From: Bdellovibrio bacteriovorus HD100
Lineage (GTDB): Bacteria; Bdellovibrionota; Bdellovibrionia; Bdellovibrionales; Bdellovibrionaceae
Assembly: GCF_000196175.1 (NCBI RefSeq)
Contig: NC_005363.1
Span: 124,001 to 188,000, forward strand
Length of the DNA: 64,000 bases
Direction of reading: 5' to 3'
Numbering within the stretch: position 1 is the first letter of the stretch; each line of letters begins with the position of its first letter. The notes under the pieces were generated by a model that did no database searches, had not been told where the DNA came from, and worked only from the letters and a program-made list of their open reading frames with translations. Shown here piece by piece: positions 24,711 through 33,314 of the stretch. Made by a program: the position numbers and the translations under genes.

Positions 24711-27382
24711 TCCGATAAATCCTGTTTGTAGAAGTCAGTTGCCTCTTCGGCTTTGTTCGAGGCGGCTGTAGGTTCAGTCCCTTCAACGAAAGCCTGGCGA
24801 ATGATCTTCTTGGTTGAGGCCGAAGCCAGTTTTCCGGTTTCGCTGTCGATATTAGCAAACACAATACCGTCCGGCACGGGGAAAGTCATCTGCGGAAGAC
24901 CTTCGTGAGCCGCTTTCATGTAGTCGACCCAAATCGGCAAAGCAGAGCGTCCGCCGACCTCGCCTTTACCCAGGCTCTTTTCTTTGTCAAAGCCCACCCA
25001 CACACCAGTGGAAATCTGCGGGCTGTAACCGATAAACCACGCGTCAAAGTAGTTGTTCGTGGATCCAGTCTTACCAGCGACCTCACGGCCCACGGCGCGG
25101 GCGCGACCACCAGTACCACCAGCATCTTCCACAACACCTTTCAACAGTGTTGTCATCACATAGGCTGTAGAAGGGCGAATCAGCTGATCAGCATCCTGGA
25201 AGAAGATGCTTGGATCAAGTTTGGCATTCTTGCCTTCCTTCTTTTTCATTTCTTCGACCTTGGCTGGATCATTCATGGCTTCCAGGAAGGCTTTGCGACG
25301 CTCTTCGAAGCCGTCATTGATAGTTTTGATCTCTTTGTCAAAACGGGCATCCAAAGAAACGGTTTTGAGAATATTCTTGCCGTTGGCATCATCCACCTTG
25401 TGGATCAGCAGCGGGGAAAGTCGTTTGCCAAGACGACCAAATTCAGCAAAAGCTTTGGTCATCTCGTACAAAGTCACGCTGCTGGAGCCCAGGGCCAGCG
25501 TAAAGTCAGGATTCAAAGGGCTGTAGATTCCCAGGCGACGAGCGTATTCCATGGACCATGGCACACCCACATCTTCGATGATTTTCACGGTTGGGATATT
25601 CAAAGATTTCACCAAGGCATTGCGGAACAGGATGTCGCCACCGAAGCTTTTGGAGTGATTCGATGGCTTCCAAACCTTCATGTCACCCTGGCCTTCGGCA
25701 TCATCCGCAGCACCACCTTCTTCATAGACAATCGGCGCGTCCATGATCGGAGTTGCCGGAGTGTAGCCCTTTTCCAGTGCGGAAGCATAGACAATGGCTT
25801 TAAAAGCAGAACCTGTCTGACGGGGAGCTTGAATGGCGCGGTTGAATTCGCTCTTTGCGAAGTTGGATCCACCGACCATTGCCAGGACATCCTGACTGTC
25901 CTGATCAAAGGAAATCAGTGCGCCTTCAACCAAAGGTTCCTGATCCAGTTCCAGACCCACAAATTTGCTCAAGTCCGGGGCTGCCGCCGTTGGAAGGCCC
26001 TTCTTTTTGCTGGCAAGGCGGGTGGAGCTGAATTGATCTGCCACCACCTTCACCAGAATCACATCGCCTTTTTTGAGGGCTTCAGAAGGCTTTTTGATCG
26101 CCGCCAGATCATAGCGGGCTTCAGAGTCGGGCTTGCGGGCCCAAGTCATGGTTTCAATGTCGATCACACCGCGGGTTTCAGGCAGTTTCACGTAAACCAG
26201 TCCCAGCGTGTCGTCGACTTTTTCCACCACACCATTCACAGTGTCTTTCAGCTTGATGTACGGAGGCAGCAACGGATGCAGCTTTTCATCCTGCGCCGAC
26301 TTCACTGGCACGATGTCGGCGAACTTTCCGTCAGGCAGAATGGTTCTTTCCGGAGTGAAGTCTGAGATCAGTTTTTTCTGATTTTCTTTCAGGAACTCTT
26401 CAATGGCGTCTTCATCAGAAAGATTTTTGGATGGACCACGGTAACCCTGGCGCTTATCCAAGGACTTCAGGCCTTCTTTTACGGAATCCTGAGCGGCCAT
26501 CTGTTTGGTTAGATCAAGGCTTGTGTAGATTTTAAGGCCTTTGTCCAAAACCATGTCTTCACCCAGTTGGTTGACCAGCAGCTGACGAACGGTTTCCAGA
26601 TAGAAAGGTGCATATTCTTCGTAGTTTTCACGAACGTAAACCTTCACCGGCTCTTGGATGGCCGCTTCGGATTCTTCTTTGCTGACATAGCCAACATCGG
26701 CCATGCGGCGCAGAACATAGATCTGACGTTCTTTGGCACGCAGCGGATTTGAAACCGGGCTGTAGCGGGAAGGAGCCTGGGGAAGACCCGCCAGGATCGC
26801 CATTTCAGACAGTGTCAGCTTGGAAACCGGCTTGCGATAGTAAGTCTGAGCCGCCTGCTCGACACCATACGCCCCTTGGCCGAAGTAAATCTGATTCAAG
26901 TAAAGGAAAAGGATGTCCTCTTTGCTCAGATTCTTTTCCATTTCAATCGCCAGAAGGATATCGCGCAATTTACGGGTTAGAGTTTTTTCAGAGGATAGCA
27001 GCAGCGTTTTTGCCACCTGCTGAGTGATCGTCGAGCCCCCTTGAACGGAACGACCGGCACGCAAGTTGGCTAAAGCCGCACGGAAGATGGCTTGCGGGTT
27101 GATCCCTTTGTGAGAGAAGAACTGATCATCTTCGGCTGCCAGGAACGCATTGATAAGATTTTTTGGAATCTTGTCGTATGGAACCAAGGTGCGGCGTTCG
27201 CGGAAGAACTCGCCGATTTTTTTGTTGTTGCGATCATAGACCTGACTGACCAGCAGGGGCTGGTAGTCTTTTACGGTGATCAATTGAGGCAGTCCGGATT
27301 TGACAGACTGAACGATGAGATATACACCGAGGATGCCGACAAGACCGAGGGCGACGCAAAATAGCAGGATCTTTTTTAACAC
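24707..27382 (-). CDS. mrcA: Penicillin-binding protein 1A (bifunctional murein synthase)
   Basis: About 891 residues. An N-terminal membrane anchor is followed by the GT51 domain (LAAEDDQFFSHKGI, QGGSTITQQVAKTLLLSSEK, LFLYLNQIYFGQGAYG), an OB-like domain near residues 380-480 and the transpeptidase domain. The active-site motifs are GSAFK (SxxK), KSLNIPTVK (SxN) and AGKTGSTNNYFDAWF (KTG). It polymerises and crosslinks peptidoglycan in the periplasm. The longest frame begins at a TTG at 27403, but the GTG at 27382 has the ribosome-binding site AAAGGAG nine bases upstream and is my choice. A GC-rich hairpin overlaps this site. Confidence 0.94.
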   Translation of the reverse strand: MLKKILLFCVALGLVGILGVYLIVQSVKSGLPQLITVKDYQPLLVSQVYDRNNKKIGEFFRERRTLVPYDKIPKNLINAFLAAEDDQFFSHKGINPQAIFRAALANLRAGRSVQGGSTITQQVAKTLLLSSEKTLTRKLRDILLAIEMEKNLSKEDILFLYLNQIYFGQGAYGVEQAAQTYYRKPVSKLTLSEMAILAGLPQAPSRYSPVSNPLRAKERQIYVLRRMADVGYVSKEESEAAIQEPVKVYVRENYEEYAPFYLETVRQLLVNQLGEDMVLDKGLKIYTSLDLTKQMAAQDSVKEGLKSLDKRQGYRGPSKNLSDEDAIEEFLKENQKKLISDFTPERTILPDGKFADIVPVKSAQDEKLHPLLPPYIKLKDTVNGVVEKVDDTLGLVYVKLPETRGVIDIETMTWARKPDSEARYDLAAIKKPSEALKKGDVILVKVVADQFSSTRLASKKKGLPTAAAPDLSKFVGLELDQEPLVEGALISFDQDSQDVLAMVGGSNFAKSEFNRAIQAPRQTGSAFKAIVYASALEKGYTPATPIMDAPIVYEEGGAADDAEGQGDMKVWKPSNHSKSFGGDILFRNALVKSLNIPTVKIIEDVGVPWSMEYARRLGIYSPLNPDFTLALGSSSVTLYEMTKAFAEFGRLGKRLSPLLIHKVDDANGKNILKTVSLDARFDKEIKTINDGFEERRKAFLEAMNDPAKVEEMKKKEGKNAKLDPSIFFQDADQLIRPSTAYVMTTLLKGVVEDAGGTGGRARAVGREVAGKTGSTNNYFDAWFIGYSPQISTGVWVGFDKEKSLGKGEVGGRSALPIWVDYMKAAHEGLPQMTFPVPDGIVFANIDSETGKLASASTKKIIRQAFVEGTEPTAASNKAEEATDFYKQDLSE

Positions 27383-27383
27383 T

Positions 27384-27410
27384 GTGGGGGGCTCCTTTAA
27401 CAAGCCCCCA
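27384..27410 (-). promoter_or_regulatory. Hairpin around the PBP1A ribosome-binding site
   Basis: On the minus strand TGGGGGCT and AGCCCCCCA pair across a 9-base loop; the AAAGGAG ribosome-binding site lies partly in the loop and partly in the second arm. It could mask translation initiation of PBP1A or be a weak attenuator. No T-run follows. Confidence 0.35.
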
Positions 27411-27463
27411 TTCTAACAGTGCAAATGGGTAGGGTCTAGGGACACTGGCCCGAAGGCTGGGTC

Positions 27464-28855
27464 CTACTTTCTGCCCGTTTTGGAGCCGGAGCTGCGGGAA
27501 CGTTTCGAGGACCCTTTCGCAGCATCACCCAGGTGACACTGAGCCGCCAGTTCAGAGTTGGACTCAACTGTGGTCTTCACATCCTCAATAATCTCGGTTT
27601 GCGCGGAGATTTCACTGGAAGCTTCTTCTGAAGTGTACTCAGCACCACGTTTTGGCGCAGGACCCAAAGTCATCAAACCGTTGTTCGCCCGGTTCAAGGC
27701 CTCGGTGTAGCTTTGCTGTTTAGTGGCCAGGGCTTTGAGTTTGGTCTGCATGTTTTCCTGAGCGGCCTGCATCTTGTTCTGAGTCAGGGTCATCAGATCT
27801 GTGACCTTCTTTTCAGCCTGAGATTTTCTTTTTGTTGTGTCGGCTTTCATCTGATCCAGCTGATTCGATGCCAGATTCAGAGAATCATTCAGTTCATCTG
27901 TGCTGGCTTCAGCATTGCGGATCTGATCGTTGATGGATTCCATCTTTGCCGTGCTCTGTTCGTTCAAGGAAATACGCGCTTGTTGGAAGCGGTTCATACA
28001 TTTATTAAAGGCATCAAGCGCCGCAGCCTTTTGTGCTTTGGCTTTGGAAATGTGATTACCACTGGAAGAAGCGTTCACCTTCCCGTAGGCTTCTGCCGCT
28101 TTGGTGTATTCCTGATTGCAGGCAAATTTAGAAGTTTCTGCTGTCAGCTCCAGCATTTTTGTCGCTTTCTCGCGAACGGCATTGGTCATCTCAGAGCGCA
28201 GGGAGATAATTTTAGAATTGTACTCACGCAGTTTTTCCTTGGCAGCTGTCTGGCTGGCTTGGAATTCTGAGATCTTTTCACGCTCTTGTTCGTCCAATGA
28301 CGTTTTAGTCTCTTCCAGTTCCTGTTGGGCATCGGTCAGAGCCTGCTGCAGTTCCTGAATGGTCGTATTGAACGTTTCTTTGATTTCAGCCTCATCATCA
28401 GCCAGTTCGGCGATGTCCTTCTGGGTGTCTTTGATTTCCTGTTCAAGACGTTTCTTTTCGTCATAATAGTCACGACCATTCATCTGAGGGCAGGAACCAC
28501 CGATGTTCGATCCTGCCGGAAGGCCCATCAATGTACCGATAGCGTCGGTCGTGTCAAAGCTGTCGGTGCCCAAAGTTTCTGAACACGCCTGGGCTTTTTC
28601 AGCACAGCCAGAACCCATTCCCGCTTTGCGGCAGGCTTCAGCAATTTTATTCTTAGCTGCTGTGATCTCGCTTCGTGCCTGAGAACACTGCGACTGCAGG
28701 CGAGCCGCTTTACTTTCTGCGATCTCTTCTTGGGACTTGGTAAAGCTAAGTCCTTCAGCCAAGGAAACGGAAGGGGTTGCCAATGAAAGCACGCTCAGGA
28801 TGTTGATAACTGTTTTGACAGATGCATTCTTTTTAGAGCTTGAAATCTTATTCAT
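27464..28855 (-). CDS. Secreted coiled-coil protein with Cys-rich head, unknown function
   Basis: About 463 residues. I start at the ATG at 28855, preceded by GGGAGG; the longest frame adds 22 residues. A signal peptide ends near LATPSVSLA. Residues 35-110 hold six or so Cys (QCSQARSEITAAKNKIAEAC begins this part). Residues 115-400 are a long heptad-rich coiled coil full of Glu, Gln, Lys and Ala. The last 60 residues are Ser/Arg/Lys-rich with one Cys. It may be a periplasmic structural protein. The Cys-rich, Ala-rich style recalls the secreted protein at 10.3 kb but no clear homology is visible. Confidence 0.72.
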   Translation of the reverse strand: MNKISSSKKNASVKTVINILSVLSLATPSVSLAEGLSFTKSQEEIAESKAARLQSQCSQARSEITAAKNKIAEACRKAGMGSGCAEKAQACSETLGTDSFDTTDAIGTLMGLPAGSNIGGSCPQMNGRDYYDEKKRLEQEIKDTQKDIAELADDEAEIKETFNTTIQELQQALTDAQQELEETKTSLDEQEREKISEFQASQTAAKEKLREYNSKIISLRSEMTNAVREKATKMLELTAETSKFACNQEYTKAAEAYGKVNASSSGNHISKAKAQKAAALDAFNKCMNRFQQARISLNEQSTAKMESINDQIRNAEASTDELNDSLNLASNQLDQMKADTTKRKSQAEKKVTDLMTLTQNKMQAAQENMQTKLKALATKQQSYTEALNRANNGLMTLGPAPKRGAEYTSEEASSEISAQTEIIEDVKTTVESNSELAAQCHLGDAAKGSSKRSRSSGSKTGRK

Positions 28856-28980
28856 TTGATTTCCTCCCCGATGATAATGAGTGGTGCAATACCAGTACCA
28901 ATTATCGGCAGACCTGCCCAAAAGGTTTACGTCTCAGAGTGAGATTTCGGTCAAAGCCAGTACAGGCGGGGAAAGAAAAT

Positions 28981-29007
28981 AAAAAAGCCCGGCAGGGGCC
29001 GGGCTTT
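28981..29007 (-). terminator. Intrinsic terminator below mscL
   Basis: AAAGCCCGGC (28984-28993), loop AGGG, GCCGGGCTTT (28998-29007), continuing on the minus strand into TTTTTTATTTT. It lies 26 bases past the mscL stop. Confidence 0.9.
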
Positions 29008-29032
29008 GAAGTGTCGTTGAATTTGAAGAGGT

Positions 29033-29467
29033 CTAGGAAGCAACCGCACTTCCGCAGTGAGCGCACTTACGTGCTTTCATCGGGATGCTTGAGCAGCACT
29101 CTGGACATTCTTTCGTGGTCACCGGGGCGGGCTCTTCGGCCCGCTTCAATTTGTTCGCGGCTTTAATGATCAGGAAAATTGAAAAGGCCACGATGACAAA
29201 GTCCAGAACCACGTTGAGAAAGGTTCCGTAGTTCAGTGTCGCAACACCGGCGGCCTTGGCGGCGTCCAGTGTCGGGTAGGAGTCCCCATTGAGAACAAAG
29301 AAAAGATTTGAGAAATCAACCTTGCCCATTCCCAGAGAAAGAACTGGCGTCAGAACATCTGTTACAAATGAAGTAACAATCTTGCCGAATGCTGCGCCGA
29401 TGATGATACCCACAGCCATGTCCAGGACATTGCCGCGCATGATAAACGTTTTAAACTCCTTAAACAT
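29033..29467 (-). CDS. mscL: Large-conductance mechanosensitive channel with C-terminal zinc ribbon
   Basis: 144 residues. The N-terminal helix [20 protein letters not shown] and the pore helix that follows ([17 protein letters not shown]) are classic MscL, and the second transmembrane helix is near residues 80-105. The end is unusual: two Cys pairs ([19 protein letters not shown]) form a probable zinc ribbon in the cytoplasm instead of the usual amphipathic helix. MscL pentamers release solutes at near-lytic tension. Such ribbon-tailed MscL forms occur in some other bacteria. A strong terminator follows. Confidence 0.94.
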   Translation of the reverse strand: MFKEFKTFIMRGNVLDMAVGIIIGAAFGKIVTSFVTDVLTPVLSLGMGKVDFSNLFFVLNGDSYPTLDAAKAAGVATLNYGTFLNVVLDFVIVAFSIFLIIKAANKLKRAEEPAPVTTKECPECCSSIPMKARKCAHCGSAVAS

Positions 29468-29482
29468 GGTTGCAATCCTTTC

Positions 29483-30193
29483 TTAGAATTTTGCCACGAG
29501 GTTCATTGTACTCGTGGTTGTTGTGTACTTGCCATCAGCTGGAATGGAATTTTGATATTGTAATAGATAGGCCAACTTCAAAGAGAAAACAGAGTTCAGC
29601 ATCACATTCAAAGAAGCCTCTGTGTTGAACAGATAAGCATCGGTGTTAGTGAAGTTTGGCAGATACTCAGCCCAGTATTTGAATGACAAAGTTTTATCCA
29701 GAGCTTTGTTAAATTCGGTGAAAAGACGGCCCATGTTGTCATGAGTCGTTCCGCCCCCTGTGGGAAGTGTTTTTTGATAACGATAACCGACCTCGAAGAA
29801 CCAGTTCATCTCGTCAGATTTGATCAGACTGTACTTTAAACCCAAGTCGGAAGAGTCCCTTTGGATATAGCCGTTGAAAACATCGCTCTCTGCCTTTTGA
29901 CCGGCGAAAATGCCCAGATAGTCCGTCAGTTCGCGTTCGTAGCGAGCTCCGACTTCCCAGTTGCGGGCAGATTCAACGCCGTTGGAGTCCGTTTTCAAAT
30001 AACGGCCGAATGCGGAGTAGACGTTTTTTTCCTGAGTGTAAGTGGTTTTTGCTTTTGCAGCATAACTTTCAGAATCACTGTTTCCGCTGACAACAACGGC
30101 ACCTGCTTCTGCTTCACCGGTAAGTGGGGCAGCAACTGCAGAGAACGAACAAAGCAAAGTGAACACACTTGCGGCAATCAAGAACAGTTTCAT
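29483..30193 (-). CDS. DUF481 outer-membrane beta-barrel protein
   Basis: 236 residues with a signal peptide (MKLFLIAASVFTLLCSFSAVAA) and alternating aromatic/polar strands ending in Phe (NLVAKF), as expected of an outer-membrane barrel. The opening GEAEAGAVVVSGNSDSES and the repeated strand pairs fit DUF481 (YdiY-like, salt-induced outer-membrane protein). I start at the ATG at 30193, eight bases after AAGGAG; a TTG two codons earlier is less likely. The promoter region is shared with the divergent small gene at 30.3 kb. Confidence 0.82.
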   Translation of the reverse strand: MKLFLIAASVFTLLCSFSAVAAPLTGEAEAGAVVVSGNSDSESYAAKAKTTYTQEKNVYSAFGRYLKTDSNGVESARNWEVGARYERELTDYLGIFAGQKAESDVFNGYIQRDSSDLGLKYSLIKSDEMNWFFEVGYRYQKTLPTGGGTTHDNMGRLFTEFNKALDKTLSFKYWAEYLPNFTNTDAYLFNTEASLNVMLNSVFSLKLAYLLQYQNSIPADGKYTTTTSTMNLVAKF

Positions 30194-30312
30194 ACACAAA
30201 TCTCCTTTTATTTATCCAGGATTTGACTCTAGTTTTAATTCGCTCTTCGTCCAAGAAAAAATTGATGAGAAACACAGTAAAATCTGCTAATTTTGCCGGG
30301 AGGTTTGTGCAG

Positions 30313-30567
30313 GTGCAAAAAGGTTTTAATTCAGATATTACAGTGCGCGGTCAGAAGTATCACATCCAGACAGAGGATTGGGGAACACAGAACCCTTACC
30401 TGGTCAGCAGAATCTTCTGCAATGGGGCTGTGATGAAGACCATTAAAACACCCTACGACACTGTTTTGAAACTGGGCTCGGTTCAGTCTGAAGAAGCGAT
30501 TAAATTGGCTTTGCGTCGTCAACACACCACGATAATTGATACCCTGATGGCAGGGAGCCTTCCTTAA
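30313..30567 (+). CDS. Small conserved protein of unknown function
   Basis: About 84 residues if translation begins at the GTG at 30313, which stands nine bases after GGGAGG; an in-frame ATG at 30265 would add 16 residues but lacks a ribosome-binding site. The core ITVRGQKYHIQTEDWG and the segment NPYLVSRIFCNGAVMKTIKT resemble a small domain I recall from uncharacterised proteins of myxobacteria and relatives. It is predicted to be a compact alpha/beta cytoplasmic protein. It precedes ftsE by 72 bases and might be part of that transcript. Confidence 0.65.
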   Translation: MQKGFNSDITVRGQKYHIQTEDWGTQNPYLVSRIFCNGAVMKTIKTPYDTVLKLGSVQSEEAIKLALRRQHTTIIDTLMAGSLP

Positions 30568-30639
30568 ACCTCATTATTTTCGCAAAACCTCGACTTGTGG
30601 CGAGTATTCATCAGCAGGCATCTTTCATAAGATGAAGGG

Positions 30640-31302
30640 ATGATTGAATTCTCTCACGTCTATAAGACCTATCCGGGCCCGGTGCATGCGCTGAAAAATG
30701 TCGATTTGCGCATCGACAAGGGTGAGTTTGTGTTTCTGACCGGTCCCAGCGGGGCGGGAAAAACCACTCTGTTCAAGATGATCTCGGCCTATGACATCGC
30801 CACTTCAGGCGATGTGAAGGTGGCGGGTCACGATCTTTTGACAATGCGAGATTCCCAGATTCCCTTCTTTCGCCGAAAAATCGGCGTGATCTTCCAGGAT
30901 TTCAAACTTTTGAAGGATCGAACGATCTTTGAAAACGTCGCACTGCCGTTGCAGGTTCGCGGTGACAAAGCCCCGTCCATTCAGCGCCGTGTGTATGAGG
31001 TGCTGGAACAAGTGGGGTTGGCACACAAGCATGACCAGTACCCCGATTTTGTGTCCGGGGGTGAGCAGCAAAGAACTGCGATTGCCCGTGCGATCATTCA
31101 TCAGCCGGGTGTTTTAATCGCCGATGAGCCGACCGGAAATCTGGATCCGCGCCTGAGTGAAGAAATCATGGATCTTTTGGAGCGTGTCTGTTCTCAAGGG
31201 ACCACGGTTTTCGTGGCAACGCATGATCACGAAATGGTTCGTCGCCGCAAGAAACGCACATTGCAACTGCAGGACGGCATGATTGTGGGGGACACGAAGT
31301 GA
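30640..31302 (+). CDS. ftsE: Cell division ATP-binding protein FtsE
   Basis: 220 residues. ABC ATPase motifs are complete: Walker A GPSGAGKTTLFKM, Q-loop IFQDFKLLKD, signature VSGGEQQRTAIARAI, Walker B VLIADEPTGNLDP and switch His ATHDHEMV. The start MIEFSHVYKTYPGPVHAL is typical of FtsE. With FtsX it forms the divisome complex that turns on periplasmic murein hydrolases through an EnvC-type activator. Its stop overlaps the ftsX start by four bases. Confidence 0.95.
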   Translation: MIEFSHVYKTYPGPVHALKNVDLRIDKGEFVFLTGPSGAGKTTLFKMISAYDIATSGDVKVAGHDLLTMRDSQIPFFRRKIGVIFQDFKLLKDRTIFENVALPLQVRGDKAPSIQRRVYEVLEQVGLAHKHDQYPDFVSGGEQQRTAIARAIIHQPGVLIADEPTGNLDPRLSEEIMDLLERVCSQGTTVFVATHDHEMVRRRKKRTLQLQDGMIVGDTK

Positions 31303-32192
31303 GACCACATCATAAGAACTGGGCTTTGAAGGTTTCCACCCTGGTTGTCGTAACAGCATGTTTTGTGGTGATGGGTGCAGCCCTTCTTGTATCGCAGAAC
31401 TTTCGAAACATCCTGACCCTGTGGGGCGAGGATGTGCAGATGACGGTTTATCTTTCTCAGGATCTGTCCGAGAAAGGCCGTCAGGACATTGAAAGCAAAA
31501 TCAAAGAAAATGAGAATGTGGCCGCCGTGAAGTTCGTCACGCAAGAGCAGGCTTTGGGGGATTTTCGCACCCAGATGGCCAGTTATGCTCCGGATATCAC
31601 TCAGGATGAGGAACTGCTGCGTCTGATCCCGGCCAGCCTCCTGGTTCAATTAAAATCCAATGTGGCTGCGGCCGAGCAGACCGCTGTTTTACAAAACATG
31701 GCCGGAAAGCTTCGTCAGCTCGAGGGCGTGGACGAAGTCAGTTATGGCCAGGACTGGGTTGAAAAGTATGCGGCATTGGTCAACGCCATTGAACTGACGT
31801 TGCGGGCTTTGTGCGTGGTGATTCTGATGGCGTCCCTTTTTGTGATGTCCAATGCGATCCGCGCTTCCGTAGCGGCAAGAAAAGATGAGATTGTGGTCCT
31901 GGAGATGATCGGGGCCACTCCGTCCATGATCCGTAAGCCCTTCCTTGTTGAAGGAGCGGTACTGGGGGTGGTTTCCTCCGTTTTATCATTGGGTCTTTGC
32001 TTTGCCGTTTATATCGGTATCAAAAATTTACTGACGACGAAACTGAGCTTTCTGCAACTGGGGGAGCACATTCAGTTCCTTGGCCCGTTGTTGCTGGTGA
32101 CTTTCGTTGTCGCCGGCACAGGTCTGGGGGCCTTGGGTTCTTATCTGTGTGTGCGCCGTATGAATGACGGCTTTGCCGGAAGTCAGGGGTAG
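31299..32192 (+). CDS. ftsX: Cell division permease-like protein FtsX
   Basis: 297 residues. Hydrophobic helix 1 lies near residues 12-32. A periplasmic loop of about 140 residues follows (QMTVYLSQDLSEKG, NVAAVKFVTQEQAL, SYGQDWVEKY), then three further helices near residues 170-285. This is the FtsX plan, and the periplasmic loop is where EnvC-type partners bind. It sits between ftsE (ATGA overlap) and an EnvC-like gene 2 bases downstream. Confidence 0.94.
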   Translation: MRPHHKNWALKVSTLVVVTACFVVMGAALLVSQNFRNILTLWGEDVQMTVYLSQDLSEKGRQDIESKIKENENVAAVKFVTQEQALGDFRTQMASYAPDITQDEELLRLIPASLLVQLKSNVAAAEQTAVLQNMAGKLRQLEGVDEVSYGQDWVEKYAALVNAIELTLRALCVVILMASLFVMSNAIRASVAARKDEIVVLEMIGATPSMIRKPFLVEGAVLGVVSSVLSLGLCFAVYIGIKNLLTTKLSFLQLGEHIQFLGPLLLVTFVVAGTGLGALGSYLCVRRMNDGFAGSQG

Positions 32193-32194
32193 TT

Positions 32195-33310
32195 TTGAAG
32201 ATTGCACAGATTCTTTTGGTATTGGGACTGTCACTGACGTTGGGGGCGAAGGCCGCAAATCCCACTGAAGTGGACAGTCTTGCCAAGGACTTTGAAGCGA
32301 CCAAAAAAAAGCTGGAGGATGCCGAGCTGAAACAGCGGCAGGTCCTGTCTGCCCTTTATCAGTTGAATAAAAAAATCAAAAAGATTGTGACTGAAAAAGG
32401 GGAGATGTCCCAGCAGCGGGCGTTCCTGGAAGTGAACATCCGCAACCTCACCCAAAAAGTGGAGGACCTGGACCAGAAATCGCGCCAGCAGAGAACTCTT
32501 TTGGCGGAACGTCTGCGGGCCATGTACAAACTGGGCGGGCCTTCGATTGCGCGCTTCCTGTTTTCTTCCAGCAGTTCGGCTTCTTTGGAAAGAAATCTGA
32601 AAATTCTGGGCGTGGTTGCCGCCCGTGACCTTGAGCTGATCAAAAACTATTCCCGGGACCTGAAGGACCTGGAGGCCAAACGCAAGACTTTGGCGCAACG
32701 TCTGGACAGTATGAAGTCCGTAGAACAAAAAATCGCCTTGCAGGAAAAGGCCCTGCGTAAAGAGCAGGACCTTAAAGGCAAACTTCTGGACGGGATCCGC
32801 AAGAACAAGCTCTTTGCCATTAATAAAATCAATGGCCTTCGTGAAAAGTCCCTGCAGTACAATATCGACGATGCTGGACTTTTTGATCTGCTGTTTAAGC
32901 CCTCCTTTGCCGACCAAAAAGGTGAGCTTTCTGCACCTCTGGAAGGTGTGATCACCCGCAAATTTGGACTTATGAAAGGGCAGGATCACCCCTATACTTT
33001 AACTCACAAGGGAATCTTTATTTCAGCGGCCAGGGGTAGCAATATCAAAGCCGTGTTTGAAGGCAGGGTTTCTTATGTCGGAACGCTTCCGGGCTTTGGA
33101 ACAACTCTGATTGTGGATCATGGAGATCACTACTACAGCGTCTATTCCCATGCACAAGAAGTGAAAGTGAACACCGGTGATGAGGTCACGGGATCTCAGG
33201 TGCTGGCGCAAGTGGGTGAAGCCCCGCAAGACGGCAGTTCCGGACTGTATTTTGAAATTAGACATTTTTCCGAACCCTACGACCCGCAACAGTGGATGAA
33301 AGGACTCTAA
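32195..33310 (+). CDS. EnvC-like murein hydrolase activator (coiled coil plus degenerate LytM domain)
   Basis: 371 residues, TTG start preceded by AGGGG. A signal peptide, a coiled coil of about 215 residues and a C-terminal LytM/M23 domain follow in order. The zinc ligands are incomplete: HxxxD appears as HKGIFI (Asp lost) and the HxH of the last strand appears as GLYFEIRH. The YSHAQE His remains. E. coli EnvC has lost the same ligands, so this is most likely a non-catalytic activator controlled by FtsEX. It lies directly after ftsX and 4 bases before ctpA. Confidence 0.88.
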   Translation: MKIAQILLVLGLSLTLGAKAANPTEVDSLAKDFEATKKKLEDAELKQRQVLSALYQLNKKIKKIVTEKGEMSQQRAFLEVNIRNLTQKVEDLDQKSRQQRTLLAERLRAMYKLGGPSIARFLFSSSSSASLERNLKILGVVAARDLELIKNYSRDLKDLEAKRKTLAQRLDSMKSVEQKIALQEKALRKEQDLKGKLLDGIRKNKLFAINKINGLREKSLQYNIDDAGLFDLLFKPSFADQKGELSAPLEGVITRKFGLMKGQDHPYTLTHKGIFISAARGSNIKAVFEGRVSYVGTLPGFGTTLIVDHGDHYYSVYSHAQEVKVNTGDEVTGSQVLAQVGEAPQDGSSGLYFEIRHFSEPYDPQQWMKGL

Positions 33311-33314
33311 CACT

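Noticed and set aside
24057-24731. Long plus-strand open frames opposite uvrA and PBP1A
   Set aside because: They mirror strongly conserved coding sequence on the other strand, have no ribosome-binding sites and show low-complexity shadow composition.
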